This document shows, piece after piece, positions 43,072 to 55,484 of a stretch of 64,000 nt of DNA. Location: positions 1 to 64,000 of the forward strand of contig JBAZYO010000013.1 in assembly GCA_041659285.1 (NCBI GenBank). The letters run 5' to 3'. The notes beneath the pieces were generated by a model. It was not told the origin of the DNA. It saw only the letters and a list, made by a program, of their open reading frames with translations, and searched no databases. Source of the stretch: Vicinamibacterales bacterium. GTDB lineage: Bacteria; Acidobacteriota; Vicinamibacteria; Vicinamibacterales; UBA2999. The first letter of the stretch is position 1, and every line of letters begins with the position of its first letter. Position numbers and translations under genes: made by a program.

Positions 43072-43818
43072 ATGACAGAGATGTGGGTTTTGGCGTTCGG
43101 CGCCGCGATAGCGGGGCTGGTTCAGGGTATTTCGGGTTTCGCCTTCGCGATGGCGGCCATGTCGATCTGGGTGTGGGGTGTCGATCCCGCGTTGGCCGCC
43201 GTGATGGCGGTCTTTGGCGGGCTCACCGGTCAGATCATTTCCGTAATCCGGGTCCGTCGCGGGTGGCACCTGGAGTTGTTGTGGCCCTTCGTGCTGGGGA
43301 GTGCGATCGGCATCCCCATCGGCACCCGGTTGTTGCCGTTGCTGGACGCCAATCGCTTCAAGCTGGTGCTGGGCTCGATGCTGGTGGTGTGCTGCTCGGC
43401 GATGCTGGCCACCGACAACCTGCCCCACTTCAAGAGGGGCGGCCGGTTCGCCGACGCCTTCGTGGGCCTTCTCGGCGGCGTGATGGCGCCGTTGAGCGGC
43501 TTCAGCGGCCTGGCCCCTGCCTTGTGGTGCACGCTGCGCGGCTACACCAAGGACGCGCACCGCGCCGTCTTGCAGAACTTCAACCTGGTCGTGCTGGCGG
43601 CCACCTTCGCGTCGCTGGTGTATTCCGGCCGCGCGCACGCCGGCTTGCTGCCGCAAATGGGCGTCGTCGCCGGCTCGCTGGTGATCCCGTCGGTGTGGGG
43701 CTCGAAAATCTACATCGGCATGAGCCCGGCAGCCTTTCGACGAGGGGTGCTGTGGCTGTTGATTCTGGCCGGGGTGGTGATGCTGGCGGCGGCGCTCAAG
43801 AGCATGCTGGCGGCCTAG
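43072..43818 (+). CDS. TauE/SafE-family membrane transporter
   Basis: 248 residues, about eight TM segments, with the TauE/SafE double-repeat layout (GLVQGISGFAFAMAAMSIWV; second half GLLGGVMAPLSGFSGLAPAL). Members export sulfite, sulfoacetate or related anions. The substrate here is unknown. No ribosome site is obvious before ATG 43072. It points toward the leftward cytochrome-assembly operon. Confidence 0.85.
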   Translation: MTEMWVLAFGAAIAGLVQGISGFAFAMAAMSIWVWGVDPALAAVMAVFGGLTGQIISVIRVRRGWHLELLWPFVLGSAIGIPIGTRLLPLLDANRFKLVLGSMLVVCCSAMLATDNLPHFKRGGRFADAFVGLLGGVMAPLSGFSGLAPALWCTLRGYTKDAHRAVLQNFNLVVLAATFASLVYSGRAHAGLLPQMGVVAGSLVIPSVWGSKIYIGMSPAAFRRGVLWLLILAGVVMLAAALKSMLAA

Positions 43819-43823
43819 GGTTT

Positions 43824-43880
43824 CCCACGCCGGCACGCTATTCGAGCAGAGGCTTGTGGCAAGGCTCGATAAGGCGTGGG
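43824..43880. terminator. Inverted-repeat hairpin between two converging genes
   Basis: CCCACGCC (43824-43831) pairs with GGCGTGGG (43873-43880). An inner pair, TATTCGAGC with GCTCGATA, pairs with one bulge. It sits between the TauE gene (+) and the SafE-like gene (-), so it could be a bidirectional terminator. TTCCCACGCCGG also appears at 13899-13910 in the hairpin near the ABC operon. Confidence 0.55.
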
Positions 43881-43923
43881 CGCCATGCCGCCCTTACATC
43901 ACTGCGCCGGCCCGTTCCCCTGA

Positions 43924-44589
43924 CTAAGCCGCCAGGCCCCGCCACAGGTACCACAGGCCCATCACGAGCACGAAGGCCTGCGACAGGCGGTTGAGGAATG
44001 GCCGGCGCGCGCCGAACAGCCGATCGGCGAGGGAGACGCCGAGCAGCGCCGGCGCCGTGCCGGCGCCGAAGACCGCGAGCGCCATGGCCCCCTCGAGCGC
44101 ACCACCACGCGGCACGGCGGCGATGACGGCCGAATACAACAGGCCGCAGGGCAGCAGGCCGAGGAACAGACCGATCAGCAAGGGATGGGGTGGAATGCGC
44201 CCCTTGATGCGGCGCGCGACGCGCGCGAACAGCGCCCCACCGGTCTGCGCCCGGCCACGATCGAGCAGGGTCGCCAGCGCCCACGCGACCAGGGCCCCGC
44301 CCGCCAGGGCCGCCGCGGCCCGTTGCACGCCGACCAACGACCCGGCCAAATCGAGGGCCTGTCCCACGCCGCCGGCCGCCGCGCCAAGCAACGCGTAGGT
44401 GACAATCCGCCCGGCCGTATACCACAGCTGTGCCGCCGCCGCGGCGTGGCGTCCGGCCGGAACCGCGTACTGCCGCGACACCACCATCGCGAACGGCGAG
44501 CACATTCCGACGCAGTGGGCGACGCTGCCCAGCAGGCCCAGCAGCAGGAAGCCGATCAGGTCGAGGTCGAGAGGCGCGCTATGAGTCAT
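43924..44589 (-). CDS. SafE/CcoS-neighbour type membrane protein, end of respiratory operon
   Basis: 221 residues from ATG 44589, six TM segments, with the HCVGMCSPFAM motif near residue 30 that marks the sulfite-exporter/cytochrome-c-biogenesis branch of TauE/SafE. Genes of this branch frequently sit beside ccoGHIS clusters and are thought to help metal or cytochrome delivery. This is recollected context. It overlaps the stop of actF by 11 bases. The second TauE/SafE gene, at 43072, is a different branch. Confidence 0.82.
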   Translation of the reverse strand: MTHSAPLDLDLIGFLLLGLLGSVAHCVGMCSPFAMVVSRQYAVPAGRHAAAAAQLWYTAGRIVTYALLGAAAGGVGQALDLAGSLVGVQRAAAALAGGALVAWALATLLDRGRAQTGGALFARVARRIKGRIPPHPLLIGLFLGLLPCGLLYSAVIAAVPRGGALEGAMALAVFGAGTAPALLGVSLADRLFGARRPFLNRLSQAFVLVMGLWYLWRGLAA

Positions 44590-45793
44590 ACGCCAGGCAC
44601 TCGGCCAGCGCCGGGTCCTTGAGGGGCACCGCGTCGTGGCGCGCGAGCGACCGGCCGAACACCAGCGTGAACAGGCCGAGGAACCCGATCGTCGCGCCCA
44701 ACTCGATGAATGGCAGGCGGCCATGCGCCGCCTCGGCGCCGTGCCCCATCGCCGGCCCCACCATCAAGTACAGCTCCCAGAATTGCGCGAAGATGATCAG
44801 CATCGACACCGGCACCAGCCGGATCGGGTTGCGCTTGGCCTCGCGGGGCAGGAGCAGCAGGAACGGCACCACGAACTTCAACGCCGGCAGGATCAGGAAG
44901 TACGGCAGCCAGCCGTTGGCCGACCGCCGCAGGAAGTAGGCGGTTTCTTCGGGGATGTTGGCGTACCAGATCAACATGAACTGGCAGAAGTAGATGTAGG
45001 CCCAGAAGCCGGTGGCTGCGAACACCATCTTCGCCAGGCTGTGCAGGTGGCTCTGGTTGATGAAGCCCTTCAGCGCGCCGGTGGCCACCATCAGGCCTGC
45101 CACCACCGCCACAAACGCAGTGCCCGTCTGGACCACGTCGGTGAACACCAGCACGGCGAACATCGTCGAGAACCAGTGCGCGTCGAGTGACAGCAGCAGG
45201 TAGAAGCTGACGATGCTGATGGTGATCGCGAACACGACCAGGAACAGCGCTGAGACGACGCGGCTGGTGTGCGTGGGCGCGATGCCGCCGTCGCGATCCT
45301 GGCGGCGTGACGCGCGCACGAACAGCGCGGCGAAGACGACCCACAGCAACAGGCTGATGCCGACCAGCACCGTGAACATCGTCAGGTTGAGGAACGGCGC
45401 CTTGTGCGACAGCAGCTCGTCGCCGGCGACCACGTCGACGTGCGACCACTCGTAGAGGGAGTGCGCCCCGAGCCCCACGACCATCGCCAGGACGCCACCC
45501 GGCAGCAGCCACGCCGTCATCGCCTCCGGGATGCGGCGCATCGTCACCGACCAGGTCGCGCCGGCAAGGTAGAGGATGGCCAGCCACAGCGCCCCGAAGA
45601 CGCCGAGGCCGAGCGTAAAAAACGCGCCAATCAAGTACGCGCTCCAGGCCAGCTGCGCCTCACCGTTGGTGACCGCCCACCCAAGCGCCGCGGCGCCGAC
45701 GACCACGGCGGCGAGTGACAGGCCACGCACGGAGGCGGGCAGGGCCAGCCGGCCCGGAGCCGGCGGCCGCACGTCAGGGTGTGAGTGGCTCAT
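44579..45793 (-). CDS. actF: Alternative complex III subunit ActF (quinol:cytochrome c oxidoreductase)
   Basis: 404 residues with about 10 TM segments (LSLAAVVVGAAALGWAV..., FLNLTMFTVLVGISLLLWVV). The sequence and length fit ActF, a quinol-binding integral membrane subunit homologous to ActC. It lies downstream of actE, in the canonical actA-F order, with an overlapping stop and start (ATGA). It oxidises menaquinol or ubiquinol with ActC. Confidence 0.88.
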   Translation of the reverse strand: MSHSHPDVRPPAPGRLALPASVRGLSLAAVVVGAAALGWAVTNGEAQLAWSAYLIGAFFTLGLGVFGALWLAILYLAGATWSVTMRRIPEAMTAWLLPGGVLAMVVGLGAHSLYEWSHVDVVAGDELLSHKAPFLNLTMFTVLVGISLLLWVVFAALFVRASRRQDRDGGIAPTHTSRVVSALFLVVFAITISIVSFYLLLSLDAHWFSTMFAVLVFTDVVQTGTAFVAVVAGLMVATGALKGFINQSHLHSLAKMVFAATGFWAYIYFCQFMLIWYANIPEETAYFLRRSANGWLPYFLILPALKFVVPFLLLLPREAKRNPIRLVPVSMLIIFAQFWELYLMVGPAMGHGAEAAHGRLPFIELGATIGFLGLFTLVFGRSLARHDAVPLKDPALAECLAYDS

Positions 45794-46425
45794 GGCTTCC
45801 CTCCGGGAACCGGGGCTTGCCCCGCCGAAGCAGCCCCAGGTGCAGGGGCTGCGGAGGCGGGCGCCACGGCCTCAACCGACTGCATTTGCCGGATGTAGTG
45901 AATCACCGACCACACGTCGGTGGCATCGACCTGCCGGGCATGGCTGGGCATGGAGTTCTGGCCCCGCATCGGCCGGTGGAACAACTGCCCATCGGGCCAG
46001 TCCCGCACCTTCTGCGTCATCAGGCTGGGCGGTTTTGGGAACAGCGCAGTGAGGTGGCCGTCGCCGGCGCCACGGGGGCCGTGACACGTAATGCAGACGC
46101 CGTCGTAGACGAACTTGCCGTGCGCGATCACCGCCGGCGTGGCGGTGAGCGGATTGACGAGCTCGGCGCCGGCCTTATCGGCTTCGTTCTGCGCGTAGAG
46201 ATACGGCGTCTCGCCGACGGCGACACTGCCGGCGGGCGGTGCCAGCAGGCCGGTGGCCCGGCCGCCGGACCACTGGCCGCGCTGCGGCTTCGGCTTGGGT
46301 TGATCGACCATGTCGAGACGGTTGCCCTCGTGATGCGGAGAGCGTCCCGCCGGCAGGCCGACGTCGCAGCCCGTGACGAACAGGGCGAGGGCGGCAACGG
46401 CCAGGGCGCCGCGGCGATTACGCAT
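45790..46425 (-). CDS. actE: Alternative complex III subunit ActE, monoheme cytochrome c lipoprotein
   Basis: 211 residues from ATG 46425, with AAGGAGG upstream. Lipoprotein signal (ALALFVTGC, Cys about residue 20). Heme motif CITCH near residue 110 in GKFVYDGVCITCHGPRGAG, and distal Met candidates in RPMRGQNSMP. ActE passes electrons from ActA/B to the cytochrome c or oxidase. The position after actD and before actF is canonical. Confidence 0.88.
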   Translation of the reverse strand: MRNRRGALAVAALALFVTGCDVGLPAGRSPHHEGNRLDMVDQPKPKPQRGQWSGGRATGLLAPPAGSVAVGETPYLYAQNEADKAGAELVNPLTATPAVIAHGKFVYDGVCITCHGPRGAGDGHLTALFPKPPSLMTQKVRDWPDGQLFHRPMRGQNSMPSHARQVDATDVWSVIHYIRQMQSVEAVAPASAAPAPGAASAGQAPVPGGKP

Positions 46426-46966
46426 GGGGGCCTCCTTCGGCGCCGACCAGCCTGACGTGATCGGCGCCAAGCGAGGCGACGAAGCGCTCGGCCTCGGCGG
46501 CGTCCCACTTCGGGTCGGTGGCGGCGATCCAGAGGACGAAGCGATCGACGGTTGCGCCGGTCGCCAGCATCGCCGGCGGCTGCGTGACGGTGTCTTTCTT
46601 TCCGGCCACGATCGCGATGAACGCCGTGCCAAGCGCGGCCCAGAACACCATGGCCTCGAAGGTAATCGGGATGAAGGCCGGCCACGACGCGAACGGCTTG
46701 CCGCCGAAGTTCAGCGGCCAGTCCCACACCATCACGTAGTTCTGCAGGCCCTGCGCGAACAGGATGCCGCCGACCGCGAGTGCCGCCGAGGCCCACGGAA
46801 TCCACGACCGCTTCTCGCCCATCGCTTCGTCCATCCCATGAATGGGAAACGGGGTGAGGAAATCGAAATGGGTCCAGCCCGCGGCGCGCACCTTCGCCGC
46901 CGCGGCGACGGCGTCGGCGGGCACGTAGAAGTCGCCCAGGATGCCGGCCGTTGATGTCGGCGTCAT
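46418..46966 (-). CDS. actD: Alternative complex III subunit ActD
   Basis: 182 residues. A short soluble N-terminus with FYVPADAVAAAAKVRAAGWT, two TM segments (ASAALAVGGILFAQGL, ITFEAMVFWAALGTAFIAIV) and a soluble tail. This matches ActD (DUF3341). ATG 46966 overlaps the actC stop by four bases, and actE starts inside its end. ActD is a small structural subunit. Confidence 0.88.
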   Translation of the reverse strand: MTPTSTAGILGDFYVPADAVAAAAKVRAAGWTHFDFLTPFPIHGMDEAMGEKRSWIPWASAALAVGGILFAQGLQNYVMVWDWPLNFGGKPFASWPAFIPITFEAMVFWAALGTAFIAIVAGKKDTVTQPPAMLATGATVDRFVLWIAATDPKWDAAEAERFVASLGADHVRLVGAEGGPHA

Positions 46967-48445
46967 GATCGGGCCTCCCGCAACGCCGGCACGATAATCG
47001 GCCGGTCTCCTGGCGCGCGCGCGACCGTCGGATCCATCACGCCCTTCACTTCGGAGATCGCGACGACCGGCAGGAACCGCACGAACAGGAGGAACAACGT
47101 GAAGAACAGGCCAAACGACCCGAACAGGATGGCGTAGTCCCAGAACGTCAACGCGTACATCCCCCAGGATGAGGGCAGGTAATCGCGATGCAGCGAGGTG
47201 ACGACGATCACGTAGCGCTCGAACCACATGCCGACGTTGACGAGAATCGACACCACGAACAGGACCCAGGTGTTGCGCCGCAGCGCCTTGAACCAGAACA
47301 GCTGCGGGATGACGGCGTTGCAGGTGAACATGATGGTGTAGGCCCACCAGTACGGACCGAACGCGCGGTTCGTGAAGACGAACCCTTCCCACTCGCTCCC
47401 CGAGTACCACGCCATGAAGAACTCGGTGGAATAGGCGAAGCCGACCAGCATGCCGGTCAGCATCAGGATCTTCGCCATGTCCTCCATGTGGTTGATGGTC
47501 ACGTAGTTCTTGAGGCCGAAGTAGCCGCGCATGAAGGTCATCAGCGTGATCACCATCGCGAAGCCGGAGAAGATGGCGCCGATGACGAAGTAAGGCGGGA
47601 AGATCGTGGTGTGCCAGCCGGGCATGACGGAGGTGGCGAAGTCGAACGACACGATGGTGTGGACCGAGAACACCAGCGGCGTCGCCAGGCCGGCCAGCAC
47701 CATGTAGGCCGACTCGTAATGCCGCCAGGCGCGATGGGATCCGTTCCAGCCGAAACACAGGGCGTGATAGAGCTTCTTGCGCCACGGGTGGGTGGCGCGG
47801 TCGCGCACGGTGGCGAGGTCGGGCAGCAGTCCCATGTACCAGAACGCCAGGGAGACCAGCCCGTACGTCGAGATGGCGAAGATGTCCCAGGCCAGCGGCG
47901 AGTTGAAGTTGACCCACAGCGGCCCGCGGGCGTTGGGGTACGGCACCAACCAGTAGGCAAACCACGCCCGCCCCAGGTGAATGACCGGGAAGATCCCCGC
48001 GCAGGCGACGGCAAACAGGGTCATCGCCTCAGCCGCGCGATTGATGCCGGTGCGCCACTGCTGCCGGAATAGATACAGCACCGCCGAGATCAGCGTGCCG
48101 GCATGGCCGATGCCGATCCAGAAGACGAAGTTGATGATGAACGAACCCCAGCCGACCGGCTGGTTCACGCCGGCGATGCCGATGCCGACGTAAAACAGCG
48201 TGATCAACGCGTAGACCAGCAGGCTGAGGAACGCCAGCGCGACGCCGAACGCCAGCCACCACCGCCTGGTCGGGAACTGTTCGGCGTGCATGCAGATGTC
48301 GCGGTCGACGTCGGCCCATCGCTTCGCACCGGTGACGAGCGGCTCGGGAATCTCGAGGTCGCCGCCGTACGGTCCCGCGCCGGGCAGGACGATCGGCCGG
48401 CCGGTCAGCTGGCTGTCGTCCATCACGGTCGAGTACGGACTCATC

Positions 48446-48459
<14 letters not shown>
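46963..48459 (-). CDS. actC: Alternative complex III subunit ActC (NrfD/PsrC-like membrane protein)
   Basis: 498 residues, about 10 TM segments, with the NrfD-type quinol pocket region (SFIINFVFWIGIGHAGTLIS, HLGRAWFAYWLVPYPNARGP). Slightly longer than ActF. It couples quinol oxidation to ActB. The start is in the last codons of actB and its stop is within the actD start. Confidence 0.9.
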
Positions 48460-51598
<3,139 letters not shown>

Positions 51599-51603
51599 GT
51601 GAG

Positions 51604-52227
51604 TTACCGATGACAAGTGACGCAGGCGGTCGGCGCCTTCATCTCCGGCTTGCGGTGGCAATCGAGACACCACTGCATGTTGAAGGGCGTCTGTACCGAC
51701 ACGATCGCCATCTGATCGACCGCGCCGTGACAGGTCTGGCACGCCACCATCGGCTGCCCCTGCGCATCGGTCAGCGGCAGCTTCAAGTTACCGTTCGCGT
51801 CCCGGGCGTTCAGGTGCGCGGAGTGATCGAAGTAGACGAAATCGGGCAGGTCATGGACCTTCACCCACGGGATGGGCTCACCGCGGTCCCAGTACTCCCG
51901 CATCTTCAGCACCCATTCCCTATTCAGGCCGACGCTCGAATGGCAGTTCATGCACACCGCCGTCGACGGCAGTGTCGCGTGGCGGCCCTTGTAGGACATC
52001 GTGTGGCAGTAGAGGCAGGGAATGCCGAAGCCCCCGACATTCACCCGCACGCCCTTGTCGTCCACCTGCCACACCGGCGCCCCGGCCATGCGCGTGTGCA
52101 AGAACGGAATTGGCTGCCGCGGCTCGTAGCCCTTGCGCGAGTTGCTGAGCGCATAGGCCAGGGAGCCGATCACGGCCAGGGCCACGAGCAGGCCGAGGGC
52201 GCCGACAAACTTCCTGCTGGCGTTCAT
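51604..52227 (-). CDS. actA: Alternative complex III subunit ActA, pentaheme cytochrome c
   Basis: 207 residues with an uncleaved N-terminal TM (VGALGLLVALAVIGSLAYAL). There are five heme motifs: CLYCH, CMNCH, CQTCH, CLDCH and CVTCH, the last near the C-terminus. This is the ActA pattern. The start overlaps the ccoS stop by four bases, which fuses the oxidase-assembly and ACIII parts into one transcript. Confidence 0.93.
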   Translation of the reverse strand: MNASRKFVGALGLLVALAVIGSLAYALSNSRKGYEPRQPIPFLHTRMAGAPVWQVDDKGVRVNVGGFGIPCLYCHTMSYKGRHATLPSTAVCMNCHSSVGLNREWVLKMREYWDRGEPIPWVKVHDLPDFVYFDHSAHLNARDANGNLKLPLTDAQGQPMVACQTCHGAVDQMAIVSVQTPFNMQWCLDCHRKPEMKAPTACVTCHR

Positions 52228-52421
52228 TCGTGAGCACTCCTTGTCGGGGCTGCGGTCGCCGGCGGCCGCGGCCCGCCCGGCTCCTCGTCGTCGAACAGCA
52301 TGCGGACGGCGGGTGTCTCGAGGTCATCGAATTGCCCGGTCCTGGCCGCCCAGATGAAGAAGCCGACGGCAATGACCGCGATCAGCAGCGCCAGCGGGAG
52401 CAGCACGAAGATGGTCTCCAC
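52224..52421 (-). CDS. ccoS: CcoS, cbb3 oxidase assembly protein
   Basis: 65 residues. One TM segment (IFVLLPLALLIAVIAVGFFI) and then the CcoS signature (WAARTGQFDDLETPAVRML). It is needed for heme and copper insertion into the catalytic subunit in other bacteria. The stop overlaps the actA start. Confidence 0.93.
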   Translation of the reverse strand: METIFVLLPLALLIAVIAVGFFIWAARTGQFDDLETPAVRMLFDDEEPGGPRPPATAAPTRSAHE

Positions 52422-52422
52422 G

Positions 52423-54951
52423 TCAGGCCTCCCCTCGTGCCGGCCGCGCGCGACGGGCCGGGCGCGGGCGTGACGCCGCGAACGTGCGCGTCAGCGCCGA
52501 CGACATGACCACGGTCAGTGAGGACACCGGCATCAGGACCGCGGCGAGGAGCGGACCGACCATGCCGGCCAGCGCCAGGGACGAGGCACCGGCGTTGTAG
52601 AACAGCGAAAACGCGATGTTGCGGCGAATCACGCGGCGCAGGCGCCGCGCGCCGTCCAGGACATCGAGCAGTGGCGCCACACCTTCACGCGTCAGGACGA
52701 TGTCGGCGGCGACGATGGTCGCGCCCATGCCGCCGTCGACGGCGATGCCGACATCGGCGAGCGCCAGCGCCGCGGCGTCGTTGACGCCGTCGCCAACCAT
52801 CACCACGGCCCCGGTGCGATCGGCGCCGGACACCAGCCCGGCGACAACATCCCGCTTGGCTTCCGGCGTCAGCCCGCCCTGGGCATCATCCAGCGAGAGC
52901 CCGAGCTGTGCCGCCACCCGGGCGACGATGTCGGGATGATCGCCGGACAGGATGCGCACGCGCAGGCCGCGGCGGCGAAGCGCGGCGACGGTCTCGATCG
53001 AGTCGCGGCGCAGCGCATCGCCGATACCGGCGAGGCCGGAGACGCGCCCGTCGACCGACACGAACACGGGACTGAGCCCGTCGGCCACCATCGAGGCCGC
53101 AATCCCGGTCCGCTCTTCGTCCACGGACGCATGGCCCGCTTCGATGAAGGCGCGGTTGCCGACGCGGACCTCGTGCCCGTCGAGCCGTCCGGCAATGCCG
53201 CGTCCCGGCACCTCGACGACGTCGGCCACGGACCGCACGGCGTGCAACGACCGGCCGGGGGTCGCCGTGAAGGCCCGGGCCACCGCGTGCGATGACTCGG
53301 CCTCGAGGGCGCGCGCCAGTTCCAGGACGAAGCTGTCTCCGTGCCAGCGCGAGATGGTGGCGCGGCCCTCGGTGAGCGTCCCGGTCTTGTCGAGCAGCAC
53401 CGTGTCAACGGTGCGCAGCCGCTCGAGGGCGTCCGGGTTCTTGATGAAGATCCCGGCGCGCGCCGCGCGCATCAGCGCGACCGACAGGGCCAGCGGCACG
53501 GCCAGGCCCAGCGCGCACGGACACGACACCACCAGCAGCGCCACGACCCGCGTCAACGCGACGTCTGGACCGTGCTGCCACCAGGCAACGGCCAGCGTGG
53601 CGGCGGCCACGGCGAGCAGGATGTTGACGAACCGGCGGGCCATGAGGTCGGTGGTCTGCAACAGCGCCGGGCGGCGCGACGCCGCCTCCTGCACGAGGGC
53701 CAGGAGCGCGCCGACGCGCGTCCCCACGCCGACCGCATCGACCCGGACGATCAGCCGCGCGCCAAGGTTCGTGGCCCCGGCGTTCACCGCATCACCCTCA
53801 CCGACGGAGAGCGGCGCGGCTTCACCGGTGAGGACCGCGTTGTCGAGCGACGAGTGTCCCGACAGGATCACGCCGTCGACCGGGACGAACTCGCCGGAGC
53901 GGACCTCAACGCGATCGCCGGGCACCAGCGCCGTCAGCGGCACCTCGACCACCGGCGCGTGCGGATCGCCGCCCTCGAGCCGCCGCGCGAATTCGAGGAA
54001 GGCCACGCCGCGCAGGCTGTCGGCGCGCTCGAGCGCGAGGCGCTGCGCGCTGCGCTGCAGCTGGCGCGCGCCGAGCAGCGCCGCGACCAGCATCGCCAGC
54101 GAGTCAAACCAGATCGGCCCGCTGCCCGCCACCGTGTTCCAGGCGCTGGCCGCGGCGGCAATGGCAATGGCGGCGGCGATCGGCAGGTCGATGTGGACGA
54201 TGCCGGCGCGCAGCCCGGCGAGCGCCGTCTGGAAGAAGGGCGCGGCCGAAAAGCCGAGCACGGGCACGGCGATGAGCAACGACAGCCAGCGGAAGAAGGC
54301 CTCGTAGGGAGAAGCCATGCCGGAGTGCTCGCCGGCGTATAACGCGCCCGACACGAACATCAGGTTCATGGCGCAGGCCGCGGCGACGCCAAAGCGCGCG
54401 AGCATGGCGCGGTCTTCGACGCGGCGCGCCTCCTGGACGCGCGAGGCGCGATGCACGTGCGGGGTGTAGCCCAGGCGATCGAGGGCGCGGGCGATGGTCG
54501 ACAGCCGCGTGTGCCCGGGCCGCCAGGTGACCTCGGCGACCGCGCTGCCGTAATTCAGGCGGACTTCGTCGACACCCGCGAGCACCGCCGGGAGCTTCTC
54601 GACCAGCCAGACGCAGGCGGCGCAGTGCACGCCCTCGAGGTAGAGCCGGGTGCGCCGGCGCTCGGGGCCGAGGTCATCGGTGGCCTCGGATTGCAGCCGC
54701 GCATCATCGAAGTCCTCGAAGCTGCGGCCGCTGACTCGCGCGGGCCCGGGCGTCCCTGGTTGCCGATCGACGAGCCGGTAGTAATGGTCGAATCCCCATT
54801 CGCGGACCAGCGCGTGCACCTGGCGGCAGCCGTGGCAGCAGAACTGGTCGGCATCGGCCTCGCGCACGAGGCTGAGCGGGACGGCCAGGCCGCAGTGCGC
54901 GCACGGCGGTGACGCCAGGCTGGCCGGACGCGAAGGGAAGGCGCGAATCAT
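52423..54951 (-). CDS. ccoI: CcoI, copper-transporting P1B-type ATPase
   Basis: 842 residues. The N-terminal Cys-rich segment is CAHCGLAVPL... and CCHGCRQVH, followed by a heavy-metal-associated domain with CAAC (residues about 110-120). The TM6 motif CPC is in VSCPCALGLAVPLAL and the phosphorylation motif DKTGTLTEG. Also seen are GDGVNDAAAL and eight TM segments. In cbb3 clusters it loads copper for the oxidase. ATG overlaps the ccoH stop by four bases. Confidence 0.93.
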   Translation of the reverse strand: MIRAFPSRPASLASPPCAHCGLAVPLSLVREADADQFCCHGCRQVHALVREWGFDHYYRLVDRQPGTPGPARVSGRSFEDFDDARLQSEATDDLGPERRRTRLYLEGVHCAACVWLVEKLPAVLAGVDEVRLNYGSAVAEVTWRPGHTRLSTIARALDRLGYTPHVHRASRVQEARRVEDRAMLARFGVAAACAMNLMFVSGALYAGEHSGMASPYEAFFRWLSLLIAVPVLGFSAAPFFQTALAGLRAGIVHIDLPIAAAIAIAAAASAWNTVAGSGPIWFDSLAMLVAALLGARQLQRSAQRLALERADSLRGVAFLEFARRLEGGDPHAPVVEVPLTALVPGDRVEVRSGEFVPVDGVILSGHSSLDNAVLTGEAAPLSVGEGDAVNAGATNLGARLIVRVDAVGVGTRVGALLALVQEAASRRPALLQTTDLMARRFVNILLAVAAATLAVAWWQHGPDVALTRVVALLVVSCPCALGLAVPLALSVALMRAARAGIFIKNPDALERLRTVDTVLLDKTGTLTEGRATISRWHGDSFVLELARALEAESSHAVARAFTATPGRSLHAVRSVADVVEVPGRGIAGRLDGHEVRVGNRAFIEAGHASVDEERTGIAASMVADGLSPVFVSVDGRVSGLAGIGDALRRDSIETVAALRRRGLRVRILSGDHPDIVARVAAQLGLSLDDAQGGLTPEAKRDVVAGLVSGADRTGAVVMVGDGVNDAAALALADVGIAVDGGMGATIVAADIVLTREGVAPLLDVLDGARRLRRVIRRNIAFSLFYNAGASSLALAGMVGPLLAAVLMPVSSLTVVMSSALTRTFAASRPRPARRARPARGEA

Positions 54952-55484
54952 TGGGGCGCCTCACGGCCGGGGTCGGCATCCGCGCCCACGCTCACCCGGG
55001 CGGCATGGACGAACCGCATGGCCTGTTGCGTGGTGTCGATCCGCAGCTCCCACGCGCCGGGCTCGTCGAGCCGCACCAGCGTGCGATAGCTGCCGGCGTG
55101 CGTCGGCAGCTCGACCAACTGGCCGCGTTGATTGAGCCGCGTGTCGGCGGGACGGACGGCGAACAAGTGGCCGGCGAGCCCGGAGACGGGGCGGCCGTCG
55201 CGATCGGCCACGGTGACGTCCACCGGCCGCGGCATGCCGCGGTAGTGCGGGATGTCGCCCGGCAGGTTGTAGCGGACCGTCCACCCGAGCCGGCGGCTGG
55301 CGTCGGCGACCGCCTCGTCCGCGTCCCACCCTTGCGCCGCCTGGTAGTAGCCGGGAATCGGGCGCGGGGCGTCGGCGCCGGTGGCGACCCACACCAGCAC
55401 GCCGCACGCGATCACCGACATCGCCAGGTGGCCGCCGATGTAGATCGGCCAGCGGTATTCGGAAACCAGCCGGAAGAACTTCAT
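54948..55484 (-). CDS. ccoH: CcoH/FixH family assembly protein
   Basis: 178 residues. One N-terminal TM (WPIYIGGHLAMSVIACGVLVW) and a soluble beta-rich periplasmic domain (VRYNLPGDIPHYRGMPRPVD...). The layout and position between ccoG and ccoI match FixH/CcoH, which stabilises the assembling oxidase. Start and stop overlap both neighbours by four bases. Confidence 0.9.
   Translation of the reverse strand: MKFFRLVSEYRWPIYIGGHLAMSVIACGVLVWVATGADAPRPIPGYYQAAQGWDADEAVADASRRLGWTVRYNLPGDIPHYRGMPRPVDVTVADRDGRPVSGLAGHLFAVRPADTRLNQRGQLVELPTHAGSYRTLVRLDEPGAWELRIDTTQQAMRFVHAARVSVGADADPGREAPQ

Noticed and set aside
43072..44589. The two TauE/SafE genes as a duplicated pair
   Set aside because: Their motifs and lengths differ (double repeat versus HCVGMC branch) and they converge. 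They look like separate families, not a recent duplication.
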